The notes under the pieces are model-generated. The model had not been told where the DNA came from. It worked only from the letters and a program-made list of their open reading frames with translations, and made no database searches. A DNA stretch of 32,008 nt from Prosthecobacter sp. GTDB taxonomy: Bacteria; Verrucomicrobiota; Verrucomicrobiia; Verrucomicrobiales; Verrucomicrobiaceae. Positions within the stretch are counted from its first letter, which is position 1; each line of letters starts with the position of its first letter. Below, one piece after another: positions 15,100 through 21,987 of the stretch. The position numbers and the translations under genes are program-made. Location of the stretch: assembly GCF_014879935.1 (NCBI RefSeq), contig NZ_JACSRD010000162.1:1-32008 (forward strand). Reading direction: 5' to 3'.

Positions 15100-16014
15100 A
15101 TGATCAAGCTCACCGGCATCGCAGACGAAGCAGGCGCATCCCTCGATGTGCAAATCCAGGCCCACCAGGAACTCGGCTGGGACAGCATCGAGTCACGCGT
15201 TGTCGAATTCGACGGTGTGAAAGGCAATCTGCATGAGATTCCGGACGCGGTGTTCGACAAGGTCGCATCCCGTCTGCAGGAGCGTGGCATGAAAGTGAGC
15301 GGTTTCGGCTCTCTCATCGGCAACTGGGCCAAAAAGATCACCGACGACTTCAGCATCACCGAGGCCGAGATCAGCCGCGCCATCCCGCGCATGCAGCGCC
15401 TTGGAGCCAAACTCATTCGCGTCATGAGCTACGCCGTGTGCAAAACCGACGGCCAGGACGACGCGGAGCAGTTTGCTCCCGAGCGCATCAAGCGCATGAA
15501 CGAAATCAACAAGCGCTTCGCCGACGCCGGCCTCACCGTCGTGCACGAGAACTGCATGAACTGGGGCGGCATGAGCCCCACCTATGTGAAGCGCATGGCC
15601 GAGGCCGTGCCGGGCATGAAGTGGGTCTTTGACACCGGCAATCCCGTCTTCATCGATGACCGCGACCGTCCCGGCCACAAGCAGGACTCGTGGGAGATGT
15701 ACCAGGCCATCAAACCCTTCATTGCCCACGTTCACGTCAAAGACGGCATCTGGGACAAGGCAAAGAACGACGCCACCTACACCTTCCCCGGCGAAGGCGA
15801 AGGCCAGACCGAGCGCATCATGAAGGACCTCGTCGATACCGGTTACGAAGGCTACATCAGCATCGAACCGCACGTTGCCGTCGTCTTCCACGGTGCCGGT
15901 GCCGCCGACAACCTCTCCCCCGAGCAGAAGGCCAAGGAGCAATACGACAGCTACGTCAAATACGGCCGCATGCTGGAGGCCATCCTCAAGAAAGTCGGCG
16001 CGAAGCTGGGCTGA
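15100..16014 (+). CDS. Sugar phosphate isomerase/epimerase-like TIM barrel
   Basis: A 304-residue protein starting at MIKLTGIADEAG (frame open upstream to 15040 but through the leader repeat). It has the xylose-isomerase-like (AP endonuclease 2) barrel pattern. Acidic and His ligands appear on successive strands: VVHENCMNWGG, FDTGNPVF, HVHVKDG and YISIEPH. A divalent metal and an aldose/ketose or hydroxy-acid substrate are expected for the family. No signal peptide is seen. The specific reaction cannot be assigned. A palindromic element follows its stop codon within a few bases and separates it from the convergent HNH gene. Confidence 0.85.
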   Translation: MIKLTGIADEAGASLDVQIQAHQELGWDSIESRVVEFDGVKGNLHEIPDAVFDKVASRLQERGMKVSGFGSLIGNWAKKITDDFSITEAEISRAIPRMQRLGAKLIRVMSYAVCKTDGQDDAEQFAPERIKRMNEINKRFADAGLTVVHENCMNWGGMSPTYVKRMAEAVPGMKWVFDTGNPVFIDDRDRPGHKQDSWEMYQAIKPFIAHVHVKDGIWDKAKNDATYTFPGEGEGQTERIMKDLVDTGYEGYISIEPHVAVVFHGAGAADNLSPEQKAKEQYDSYVKYGRMLEAILKKVGAKLG

Positions 16015-16017
16015 CGC

Positions 16018-16083
16018 CCAAGGAATGGGGGACTCCGTCCCCCTTCAGAGATTTCACGGGGGACAGAGTCCCCCGCTCCTTGG
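16018..16083. repeat. Palindromic REP/MITE-like element, copy B
   Basis: A 66-bp inverted repeat. Outer arms are CCAAGGA (16018-16024) and TCCTTGG (16077-16083). Inner arms are GGGGGACTCCGTCCCCC (16027-16043) and GGGGGACAGAGTCCCCC (16058-16074). Over 26-bp arms only three positions fail to pair. It is the same element and orientation as the copy at 6938-6998 and sits, like it, between convergent stop codons (16014 and 16084). Confidence 0.88.
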
Positions 16084-16689
16084 TCACACCTCAAACACAC
16101 CGCTGCCTCCCGACAAAAACACCTCCCAGTCGCGCACCTTGTGGTGGTTCTTGATGAGATGCGTCACCGGCAGCTCACGCGGCACAAAGGGACGCCGCAG
16201 CAGCTTCAATCCCGCCTCCTCAGGCAGCTTGCTGCCCTTGCGGCTGTTGATCTTGCGGTCCGCCAGCACGCAATTCTCCCAGGTGCTCGCCCCACCGCGT
16301 GAGATCGGCACCACATGATCGATGTTGCCCTCGCTTGGCTTGAGCTTGCGGCCTGTGTATTGGCACACGCCCCCGTCTCGCTCCCAGATCGCCTTCGCGC
16401 AGAACTTCGGCCGGCGTTTTGGCACCTTGTCAAAGCGGGCCAGCACCAGGACCGACGGCACACGCACCGGACGGTGCACCGTGCCGATGCTGTTGTCGCC
16501 CTCACGCACCGGCAGAGTCAGCCACTCCTCCCAGGTCACGGGTCGCATGTCCCCTTCCCCGTGAATGTCCAGCGCGGTGGCGTTTCCTGCCGCCATCATG
16601 CCAAAGGCCTCAATGGGCGTTTTCGAGTCGATGGCCTGCCAGTGCCGGTTCAGCACTAGTACCGTTGATTTGGTCAACACTTCATTCAT
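16084..16689 (-). CDS. HNH endonuclease family protein
   Basis: A 201-residue protein starting at the ATG at 16689 (MNEVLTKSTVLVLN). The start is fixed by an AGGAG ribosome site at 16696-16700, one of the few clear ones in this window. The longer frame to 17019 has no coding character. The C-terminal half holds an HNH motif: IDHVVPISRGG (D124, H125), N139 in WENC and N148 in DRKINSRKG. Only part of a zinc-binding Cys set is present (C109, C140). The N-terminal part (NRHWQAIDSKTPIEAF) is typical of a widespread stand-alone HNH family of unknown target. There are no intron, intein or phage genes around it, so a housekeeping or stress role is more likely than homing. Confidence 0.87.
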   Translation of the reverse strand: MNEVLTKSTVLVLNRHWQAIDSKTPIEAFGMMAAGNATALDIHGEGDMRPVTWEEWLTLPVREGDNSIGTVHRPVRVPSVLVLARFDKVPKRRPKFCAKAIWERDGGVCQYTGRKLKPSEGNIDHVVPISRGGASTWENCVLADRKINSRKGSKLPEEAGLKLLRRPFVPRELPVTHLIKNHHKVRDWEVFLSGGSGVFEV

Positions 16690-16985
16690 GCACAGCTCCT
16701 GAGTTTGGAATTTCGGCACGAAGGAAATCACACATGCAGCGCGAGTTCCTTGATGTTGGACGAGCATGCTGGCGAGTCCCGGCGATTTGCCAAGTGGCAA
16801 GTTTGTTTCTGCCTGCCTCTTCCTCCTTCTTCTACTCCTACTCTTCCTCCTACGCCCTTGGTCAGCGGTCCAAACACCCAAACCGAAGGGTGGTGCATTC
16901 AGGGCAGGAGGACGAGGGAGATTTGCTTGTTGAGGCCGTATTTGAAGCCCAATCCGCCTCGTTTTGGCACTTGCGAGAGATTGCG
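16690..16985. other. 296-bp intergenic region upstream of the HNH gene
   Basis: No gene is supported here. It contains the HNH ribosome site (16696-16700), the 14-bp palindrome at 16787-16800, and a pyrimidine-rich tract of C/T triplets at about 16815-16855 (purine-rich on the coding strand of the HNH gene). A minus-strand frame through it gives only low-complexity Arg/Lys/Ser sequence. Confidence 0.6.
16787..16800. promoter_or_regulatory. Perfect palindrome TTGCCA-AG-TGGCAA, possible operator
   Basis: Two perfect 6-bp arms are separated by 2 bp, 98 bp upstream of the HNH start codon. The size and symmetry fit a dimeric repressor site; no regulator gene is adjacent. The assignment is inference from symmetry alone. 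Confidence 0.35.
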
Positions 16986-19463
16986 CTACTTCACCGCCTC
17001 CAACTGCCAGTGAACGCACTCCGCCATGAAGAAGAGACAGGTGTGCAGGCGGCTCCAGTCGTAGTGTGTGAGGGCAGCGTGAATGTCGTTGCGTGATTGG
17101 GCGATGATTTTGACGTTGTCACTGAGGCTCACGATCCAGGCGGCAAAAAGCGGATCACGCATGCCTTCAAACTCGGCGAGGCGGCGCGGGCTTTGCTTGT
17201 TCCAGACGCGGTATTGCTGCTTCGCGAGCGTCACGGACTCGCCGATGTCTTTTTGCGGTTTCCAGCCTTCGAGGACGTTTCGCCAGTGGATGTCAAAGAC
17301 AAGCGTGTTGGCGTTGTCGTAGCCCTGGCAGCGCGAAATGTGCCGGGCGGCGCTGGCGGCGTTCGCATCGAGACCGCGCTGGAATTGCGCCCTTTGCGCG
17401 GGATCGCTTTCCATTTCCCACAGTGCCCGCAGCGCGGCCTGCGAGCTGGCGGAGGTCCAGATCGGCGGGCTTTCGGGATAACGCGGCGGCTCGCCAGGCG
17501 CGACGTATTGCACGCCGTCCGCACAAACCTGCGCACGCGTGCGATTCGAGCCAGGAGCCTTCTCCACGAGGCGTCCGCGATACATCGCAAGCCACCGCGC
17601 ATTGCCCGTGAGCTGGTGCAGTGCCCGCAGAACGAAGAGGAACCGCGTCGCGGCATCAAACTGCGGCTCCGCACCGGAAAGGATGCCAGTGGTGCCCTCG
17701 AAGCCGCCTGCCCAGCGACCGAAATAGCCGAGTTCTTTTCGCTCGCAGGGCATCCTCCACTCGTTCGCCTCCAGACCGCGTGCCACGCTGACCATGGTGT
17801 CGATCACGCGTTGTTTTTCATCAGCAGAAGCCAAGCCGCTCGTCGCATAGCGCCACATGCCGTAAAACCACGGATAGGTCTGGTCGCTGGAACTCGCCGC
17901 GTAGTGACCTTTGCCATCTGCGGCGATCCCGCGAGCGATGAAGCCCGGCGTGCGGCCGATGTCCGCGAGTTTCAAAAGGCCGCCCGCGATCTTCCGCGCC
18001 TCCGCGGCCGTGCGTGCATCGTTCGTGGCCTTCCATCGATTGCACAATGCATCGAGATACAGACCGCCAAAGAACGCGCCGTTCTCAATCGGCGACCACC
18101 AGCCCAGCGCGTTCGGTTTGTCCGCCGCGCACTCTTCGGCGGTTGGCAATTCAACCGCGCCATTGAGCGAGGTGTAGTCGAAGAACGTGCCGTGAGGAGA
18201 GATGAAGCGTTTCCAGATCTCCACGTGTGCTTTTTCGATGAATTCTGCTGCGCGACTCGTTGTGAGCGGCTTCTCAGGCATTTGAACGGCATCGACATCA
18301 CTGAGCCTCACCTTGAGCAGTTCGACGCTTTGCTTGCCTCCGGCGAAGGCGATGAAGAGGCTGCCTTCGTGCTCGATGACGTGTGGGTAGTCGATGTGCC
18401 TGCCGCCGACGAGATAGAGCATCTTGGTGAAGACGAGGCCGTCATTGCTGATCGAGAGCGTGAGCGGATCACGCTTCTTCGGGTTCGGATTCGAGACGAG
18501 GACATAGCGGCCGTCGAGGAGGCGCAGGCCGCTGATTTTGGAGGTGGCGTCGGGGAAGTTCGTCTTCTGCGGCGTGCTCCAGGTGCGGCCATCGTCTTTG
18601 GAGAAGGCGCGGTAGAGGAAGCCGCTGCGGCGGTTGTCACGGAAGACGGCGGCGAGCGTTTGGTCCGGCAAAATCCACCAATCGGGCTCCTCGGCCTTCA
18701 ATTCCGAGGCGCTGCCGAGCACGGGGAAGGACTGCCAGTCGCTCAACGACTTCACGCCGCCGACGAGGAAATGGACACCGGTCGTCTTGTAGTCGTGCTG
18801 GCGGCGCGACATCATCCAGTCGCCCGTGCGCAGCCTCATCGGCGGGAAGTTGTTGATGGTGTCGTCAAAGACGAGGCCTGCATCGCGCCACTCGCTTGCG
18901 GCTTTATCGAAGCGGAAGGCTCGGAGTTCGAGGCTGGGGCCGAAAAAGCCAGCCGCCTCGTCCAGCGAAGCCAGTGCGAGCAACTCGCCTTCGCGTTTCC
19001 AGAAGCCGCGCGAGATCCAGCGCATGCCTTTGTCGGTTCTCGTGCCGTAGTGCGGCGAATCAGGCCCCGAGTTCGGCGGAATCGGCGTCAGGAACTTCGG
19101 CTCGCTCCATTGCAAGCCATCAGCACTCGTCGCAAACTTCACCCGCTGCCCCACTCGGTCCTCGATGCCCGGTCCATCGCTCCACATGGCCCAGAACTGC
19201 CCGTCATGATGCGCGAGGTAGTTGTGCTGGTTCACCCCGCCTCCCTTTTTGTCCAGCTTGGCAAGATCAGCACCTTTCGCCCGCACATCGCTGATCACCG
19301 CATGCTCACACGGCACCCTCGGCAGCGCGGCGAAGTCGATGTCATGCGTGTTTTCCGGCACCCACGACCCGGAAAGCATGATGGGGGATGATGCATCCGG
19401 TGCCGCGATGGAGGCACCGCAAGCGACACAGTGGATCGCGAGCAAGAAAGTGACAGTTTTCAT
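16986..19463 (-). CDS. Exported sialidase-like propeller fused to an alpha/alpha-toroid domain
   Basis: An 825-residue protein starting at MKTVTFLLAIHCVACG, a signal peptide that may be a lipoprotein type because of the Cys. Residues about 25-400 form a six-bladed sialidase/BNR-like propeller, with Asp-box-like motifs FATSADGLQWSEP and SKDDGRTWSTP and a WSDGPG strand near the N-terminus. From about 405 the protein changes to a helical region rich in Trp, Tyr and Gly pairs (WWSPIENGAFFGGLYLD, YPWFYGMWRY, GRWAGGFEG), the pattern of alpha/alpha-toroid glycosidases or epimerases. It is predicted to act on a polymeric sugar outside the cytoplasm. The start codon overlaps the upstream stop (ATGA), so it is translationally coupled to the VCBS protein. 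The exact glycosidase family is not assignable by eye. Confidence 0.75.
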   Translation of the reverse strand: MKTVTFLLAIHCVACGASIAAPDASSPIMLSGSWVPENTHDIDFAALPRVPCEHAVISDVRAKGADLAKLDKKGGGVNQHNYLAHHDGQFWAMWSDGPGIEDRVGQRVKFATSADGLQWSEPKFLTPIPPNSGPDSPHYGTRTDKGMRWISRGFWKREGELLALASLDEAAGFFGPSLELRAFRFDKAASEWRDAGLVFDDTINNFPPMRLRTGDWMMSRRQHDYKTTGVHFLVGGVKSLSDWQSFPVLGSASELKAEEPDWWILPDQTLAAVFRDNRRSGFLYRAFSKDDGRTWSTPQKTNFPDATSKISGLRLLDGRYVLVSNPNPKKRDPLTLSISNDGLVFTKMLYLVGGRHIDYPHVIEHEGSLFIAFAGGKQSVELLKVRLSDVDAVQMPEKPLTTSRAAEFIEKAHVEIWKRFISPHGTFFDYTSLNGAVELPTAEECAADKPNALGWWSPIENGAFFGGLYLDALCNRWKATNDARTAAEARKIAGGLLKLADIGRTPGFIARGIAADGKGHYAASSSDQTYPWFYGMWRYATSGLASADEKQRVIDTMVSVARGLEANEWRMPCERKELGYFGRWAGGFEGTTGILSGAEPQFDAATRFLFVLRALHQLTGNARWLAMYRGRLVEKAPGSNRTRAQVCADGVQYVAPGEPPRYPESPPIWTSASSQAALRALWEMESDPAQRAQFQRGLDANAASAARHISRCQGYDNANTLVFDIHWRNVLEGWKPQKDIGESVTLAKQQYRVWNKQSPRRLAEFEGMRDPLFAAWIVSLSDNVKIIAQSRNDIHAALTHYDWSRLHTCLFFMAECVHWQLEAVK

Positions 19464-21451
19464 GGGGTTGTTTGGAGCTTGTTGCCCGGCAGCAGGAACA
19501 TGCGTCCGGCCTCGTTGCAAATGAGCAGGTTCGGGCCGTTGCCGCCGAGCAGGGTGCCGACAGCGCCCGTTTCATGTGCGCCGCCCGGCTGAATGACAAC
19601 ATTCTGCTCATCTCGGAAGACGAGCGGACGAGCGAACTTCATTGCTTCATTCGTGCCGGTGTTCAGCATCACCAGCGGTGTGCCGATGGTCTTCTTGAGC
19701 TTCGCTGGAAGCGCCTTGTCCACGAGACTTCCGATCAAACCTCCGACAACCGGGTTTTGGCCGAGCGCAGCCATGGGATAGCCTGTTTCACGATCCGGAA
19801 TCGCGACCACACGTCCGGTGCCGATGACGAAGTCGAGAGCACCATCTTGATTCCAGTCGAAGAAATCCAGTTTGCAGCGTCCGCTCATGCCTCCAACTCC
19901 GCCACTGGTGCCGATGAGCCTTCCGTCGTCGAGCTTCAGCTTGCCACCGTCTTCAACGTTGTAGTCATCAATGCGCCAGTAGAGGTGAAAATGGTCGTCG
20001 CCATCCACGATGGCCAATGCAATCCGGCCACCGATCTTCGCCAAGGCAGGACGGCAGCGCCACATGCCATGCAGGTCGATGCCGTCGCAGTAAAGCGGGC
20101 GTGCGGCATCGAGTTTCGCCGCTGTCTTTGTGCCACGGTTCAAATAGATCAGGTAATTGCCTGTGATGTCGCCGGTGATGAGGTCGAGCACGCCGTCGTC
20201 ATTCCAATCGATGGCATTGGGCGAGAGATAGCCCCAGCGAGCTTCTTGAAGACCCTGCAAGCTGCCGGAATAGCCCGCCTGCACCTGAATTTCGCGGCCG
20301 CCAGCCTGCACACGCGTCGCAGGCAGAAACTTCGGCTCGTCGTTGCTGCCGACGTTCTCAAAGAAAAGGACAAAGCCCTCCGAATTGCCCGCCAGGATGT
20401 CGAGCACGCCATCGCCATTCCAGTCCACCGTCGTCGGCGAGGGCAGTGTGCCCGCATAAAGGTCCGCATGTTCCTGCAAAACGGAAACCGGCTCCGCAAA
20501 CACTGGCGCACCCGTCTTCGCCCACTTCCCGGTGAAGCGGTAAAAATACAACGATCCCTCGCCACACGCGATCAGCCCACCCGGATACGCCGCCACGCTC
20601 GGATTGATGCTCGGATGCCGCAGTGCATTGCCATCTTCGCCTGCGACGAGGCGCTTCGTTCCGAGAGCAAAACCGCCCTCCGCTTTGTTGTGATAGAACA
20701 CCAGGTTGCCCTGCCGCGATCCCGTGATGAGATCGCGCTCGTGCCCGGAGCCGAGGTCGATGCCGGTGATGCCGTGCATCGAAAAGAACACTTCCCTCTT
20801 TGTCTTCGTGATCTGTCTCACCTCACCCTTCGCCGGCCAGCCGATCAGGTAACGATAGCGAAGCTCGCCAACCGCGATGCCCGATGAGTTGAACGGACGC
20901 CATTCCTCTGTGTTCGCGCTGCCCTCGGCGCCTTTGCCGCCATTCGATAGCTCAAACGCGAGATCGTAACCCTCACCATTCGTCAGCACACCGAGACTCG
21001 ATGGCGACTTCACCGCCTTGGGCAGTTTCTCACGCTTTGTTTCGCGAAACTCGAGCTTCTCCCGATCAAATTCGGTGGTGACGAGTTCCTCCTTGTCGAT
21101 CCAGAGGCCGATCACGGCACCGCCGTCCCGCTGAAACACGCTGCCCTTGTCTTTGAACGCGCATTTCACCACCACGGGCTCCGCAAACACCGGCGCGCCG
21201 TTTTCAGACGTGTCCACCCACTTGAACAAATGCACCGCCTGCGGCCCGCCATACCCAGCCACGAACAAATCCGGCTGCTTTCCGCCAAACACCCGTGCAT
21301 GCCCCAGCACGTGATGGTTCAAATTCACCAGTGCCAGCGGCCCGCGCCCGTTCGGAGCTGCGGATTGCAGCGCCTTCGTGCCTGGCGGCAGATGCGGTTC
21401 GGCGGCACTGCAAAGCGTGGCGACCAGCAAGAGGTAGAGCGGTTGTTTCAT
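19460..21451 (-). CDS. Exported VCBS/FG-GAP repeat propeller protein
   Basis: A 663-residue protein with a signal peptide (MKQPLYLLLVATLCSA). The start at 21451 is supported by GGAG ten bases upstream. At least three calcium-binding-type VCBS/FG-GAP repeats are visible in the C-terminal two thirds: DWNGDGVLDILAGNSEG, DWNDDGVLDLITGD and DWNQDGALDFVIGTG. Further weaker repeats lie nearer the N-terminus (DLFVAGYGG and similar). Such proteins form beta-propellers that bind ligands or carbohydrates outside the cell. It overlaps the start of the sialidase-like gene by 4 bp, so the two are probably made together and may act on the same substrate. Confidence 0.85.
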   Translation of the reverse strand: MKQPLYLLLVATLCSAAEPHLPPGTKALQSAAPNGRGPLALVNLNHHVLGHARVFGGKQPDLFVAGYGGPQAVHLFKWVDTSENGAPVFAEPVVVKCAFKDKGSVFQRDGGAVIGLWIDKEELVTTEFDREKLEFRETKREKLPKAVKSPSSLGVLTNGEGYDLAFELSNGGKGAEGSANTEEWRPFNSSGIAVGELRYRYLIGWPAKGEVRQITKTKREVFFSMHGITGIDLGSGHERDLITGSRQGNLVFYHNKAEGGFALGTKRLVAGEDGNALRHPSINPSVAAYPGGLIACGEGSLYFYRFTGKWAKTGAPVFAEPVSVLQEHADLYAGTLPSPTTVDWNGDGVLDILAGNSEGFVLFFENVGSNDEPKFLPATRVQAGGREIQVQAGYSGSLQGLQEARWGYLSPNAIDWNDDGVLDLITGDITGNYLIYLNRGTKTAAKLDAARPLYCDGIDLHGMWRCRPALAKIGGRIALAIVDGDDHFHLYWRIDDYNVEDGGKLKLDDGRLIGTSGGVGGMSGRCKLDFFDWNQDGALDFVIGTGRVVAIPDRETGYPMAALGQNPVVGGLIGSLVDKALPAKLKKTIGTPLVMLNTGTNEAMKFARPLVFRDEQNVVIQPGGAHETGAVGTLLGGNGPNLLICNEAGRMFLLPGNKLQTTP

Positions 21452-21679
21452 AGGCATCAAACTCCACCTCAACGACGGTCGTCGCGCCAGAATTCACGCG
21501 CATTCATCATGTCTGAATGAAGCGTCTAGAATGGACTTGGGGTGCCTGGATCTGCCTCGATAAAGGTTTGCATAGGTCGCTGCTGCCAGGGTTCGGCTGA
21601 AGTTTTCATATTGAATGGTGTAACCAGCAGTTGAAACCAATGGCATTGGCGACTTAATCCAGCCTGGATCCAACAAAGT

Positions 21680-21754
21680 GTCCCGGTAGTTCAATGGATA
21701 GAACGAGGGTTTCCTAAACTCTAGATACAGGTTCGATTCCTGTCCGGGATACCA
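21680..21754 (+). tRNA. tRNA-Arg (anticodon CCT), CCA encoded
   Basis: The cloverleaf closes fully. Acceptor stem GTCCCGG/CCGGGAT (one G-T end pair), D stem GTTC/GAAC, anticodon stem AGGGT/ACTCT with loop TTCCTAA (anticodon CCT, reading AGG), T stem ACAGG/CCTGT with loop TTCGATT. The discriminator A and CCA are genomically encoded (21751-21754). No protein gene overlaps it; the minus-strand frame across it is the usual antisense artefact. Confidence 0.95.
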
Positions 21755-21944
21755 GCGAGAGAAGCGCTGTGTGGGAGGGTGAAAGGACGTGGAGGGACGA
21801 AAAGGGACGTCCAAAGACGGGTGTTGAGGTGACGGGGGCGTGACGAGCGGACATCGACGCATGCGGCGGCCTCCCAAACGGCTCCGGGCTGCAAAGCCTG
21901 ATCAGCTTCCAAACAAGGCGGTGTGACAACATTTTAAATACAAA
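21755..21944. other. Intergenic region downstream of the tRNA
   Basis: No gene is supported. The first 90 bases carry short degenerate GGGACG-type units and a weak GGACGT...ACGTCC inverted repeat. The last part is AT-rich and leads into the TonB receptor promoter region. Confidence 0.5.
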
Positions 21945-21964
21945 TAACTTGCACATGCAAGTTA
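21945..21964. promoter_or_regulatory. Perfect 20-bp palindrome before the TonB receptor gene
   Basis: Nine-base arms TAACTTGCA and TGCAAGTTA flank a CA centre, ending 23 bp before the receptor start codon and just downstream of an AT-rich stretch (TTTTAAATACAAATAA) that could hold the -10 region. Position and symmetry fit a metal-responsive repressor operator. The His-rich receptor points to zinc, but no known Zur or Fur consensus is matched. Confidence 0.5.
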
Positions 21965-21987
21965 ATTGCGGTTAATCGGCGGCTCGC

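Noticed and set aside
17097-19391. A 764-residue plus-strand open frame opposite the sialidase-toroid gene
   Set aside because: It is antisense to a gene with a signal peptide, Asp boxes and an operon partner. Its translation is Arg/Ala-rich and domain-free, a GC-rich shadow.
19472-20887. A 471-residue plus-strand open frame opposite the VCBS gene
   Set aside because: Antisense to clear VCBS repeats, no motif of its own, composition typical of a shadow frame.
21494-21877. A 127-residue minus-strand frame containing PGQESNLY
   Set aside because: This is the antisense of tRNA-Arg, a frequent false protein annotation; the cloverleaf explains the sequence.
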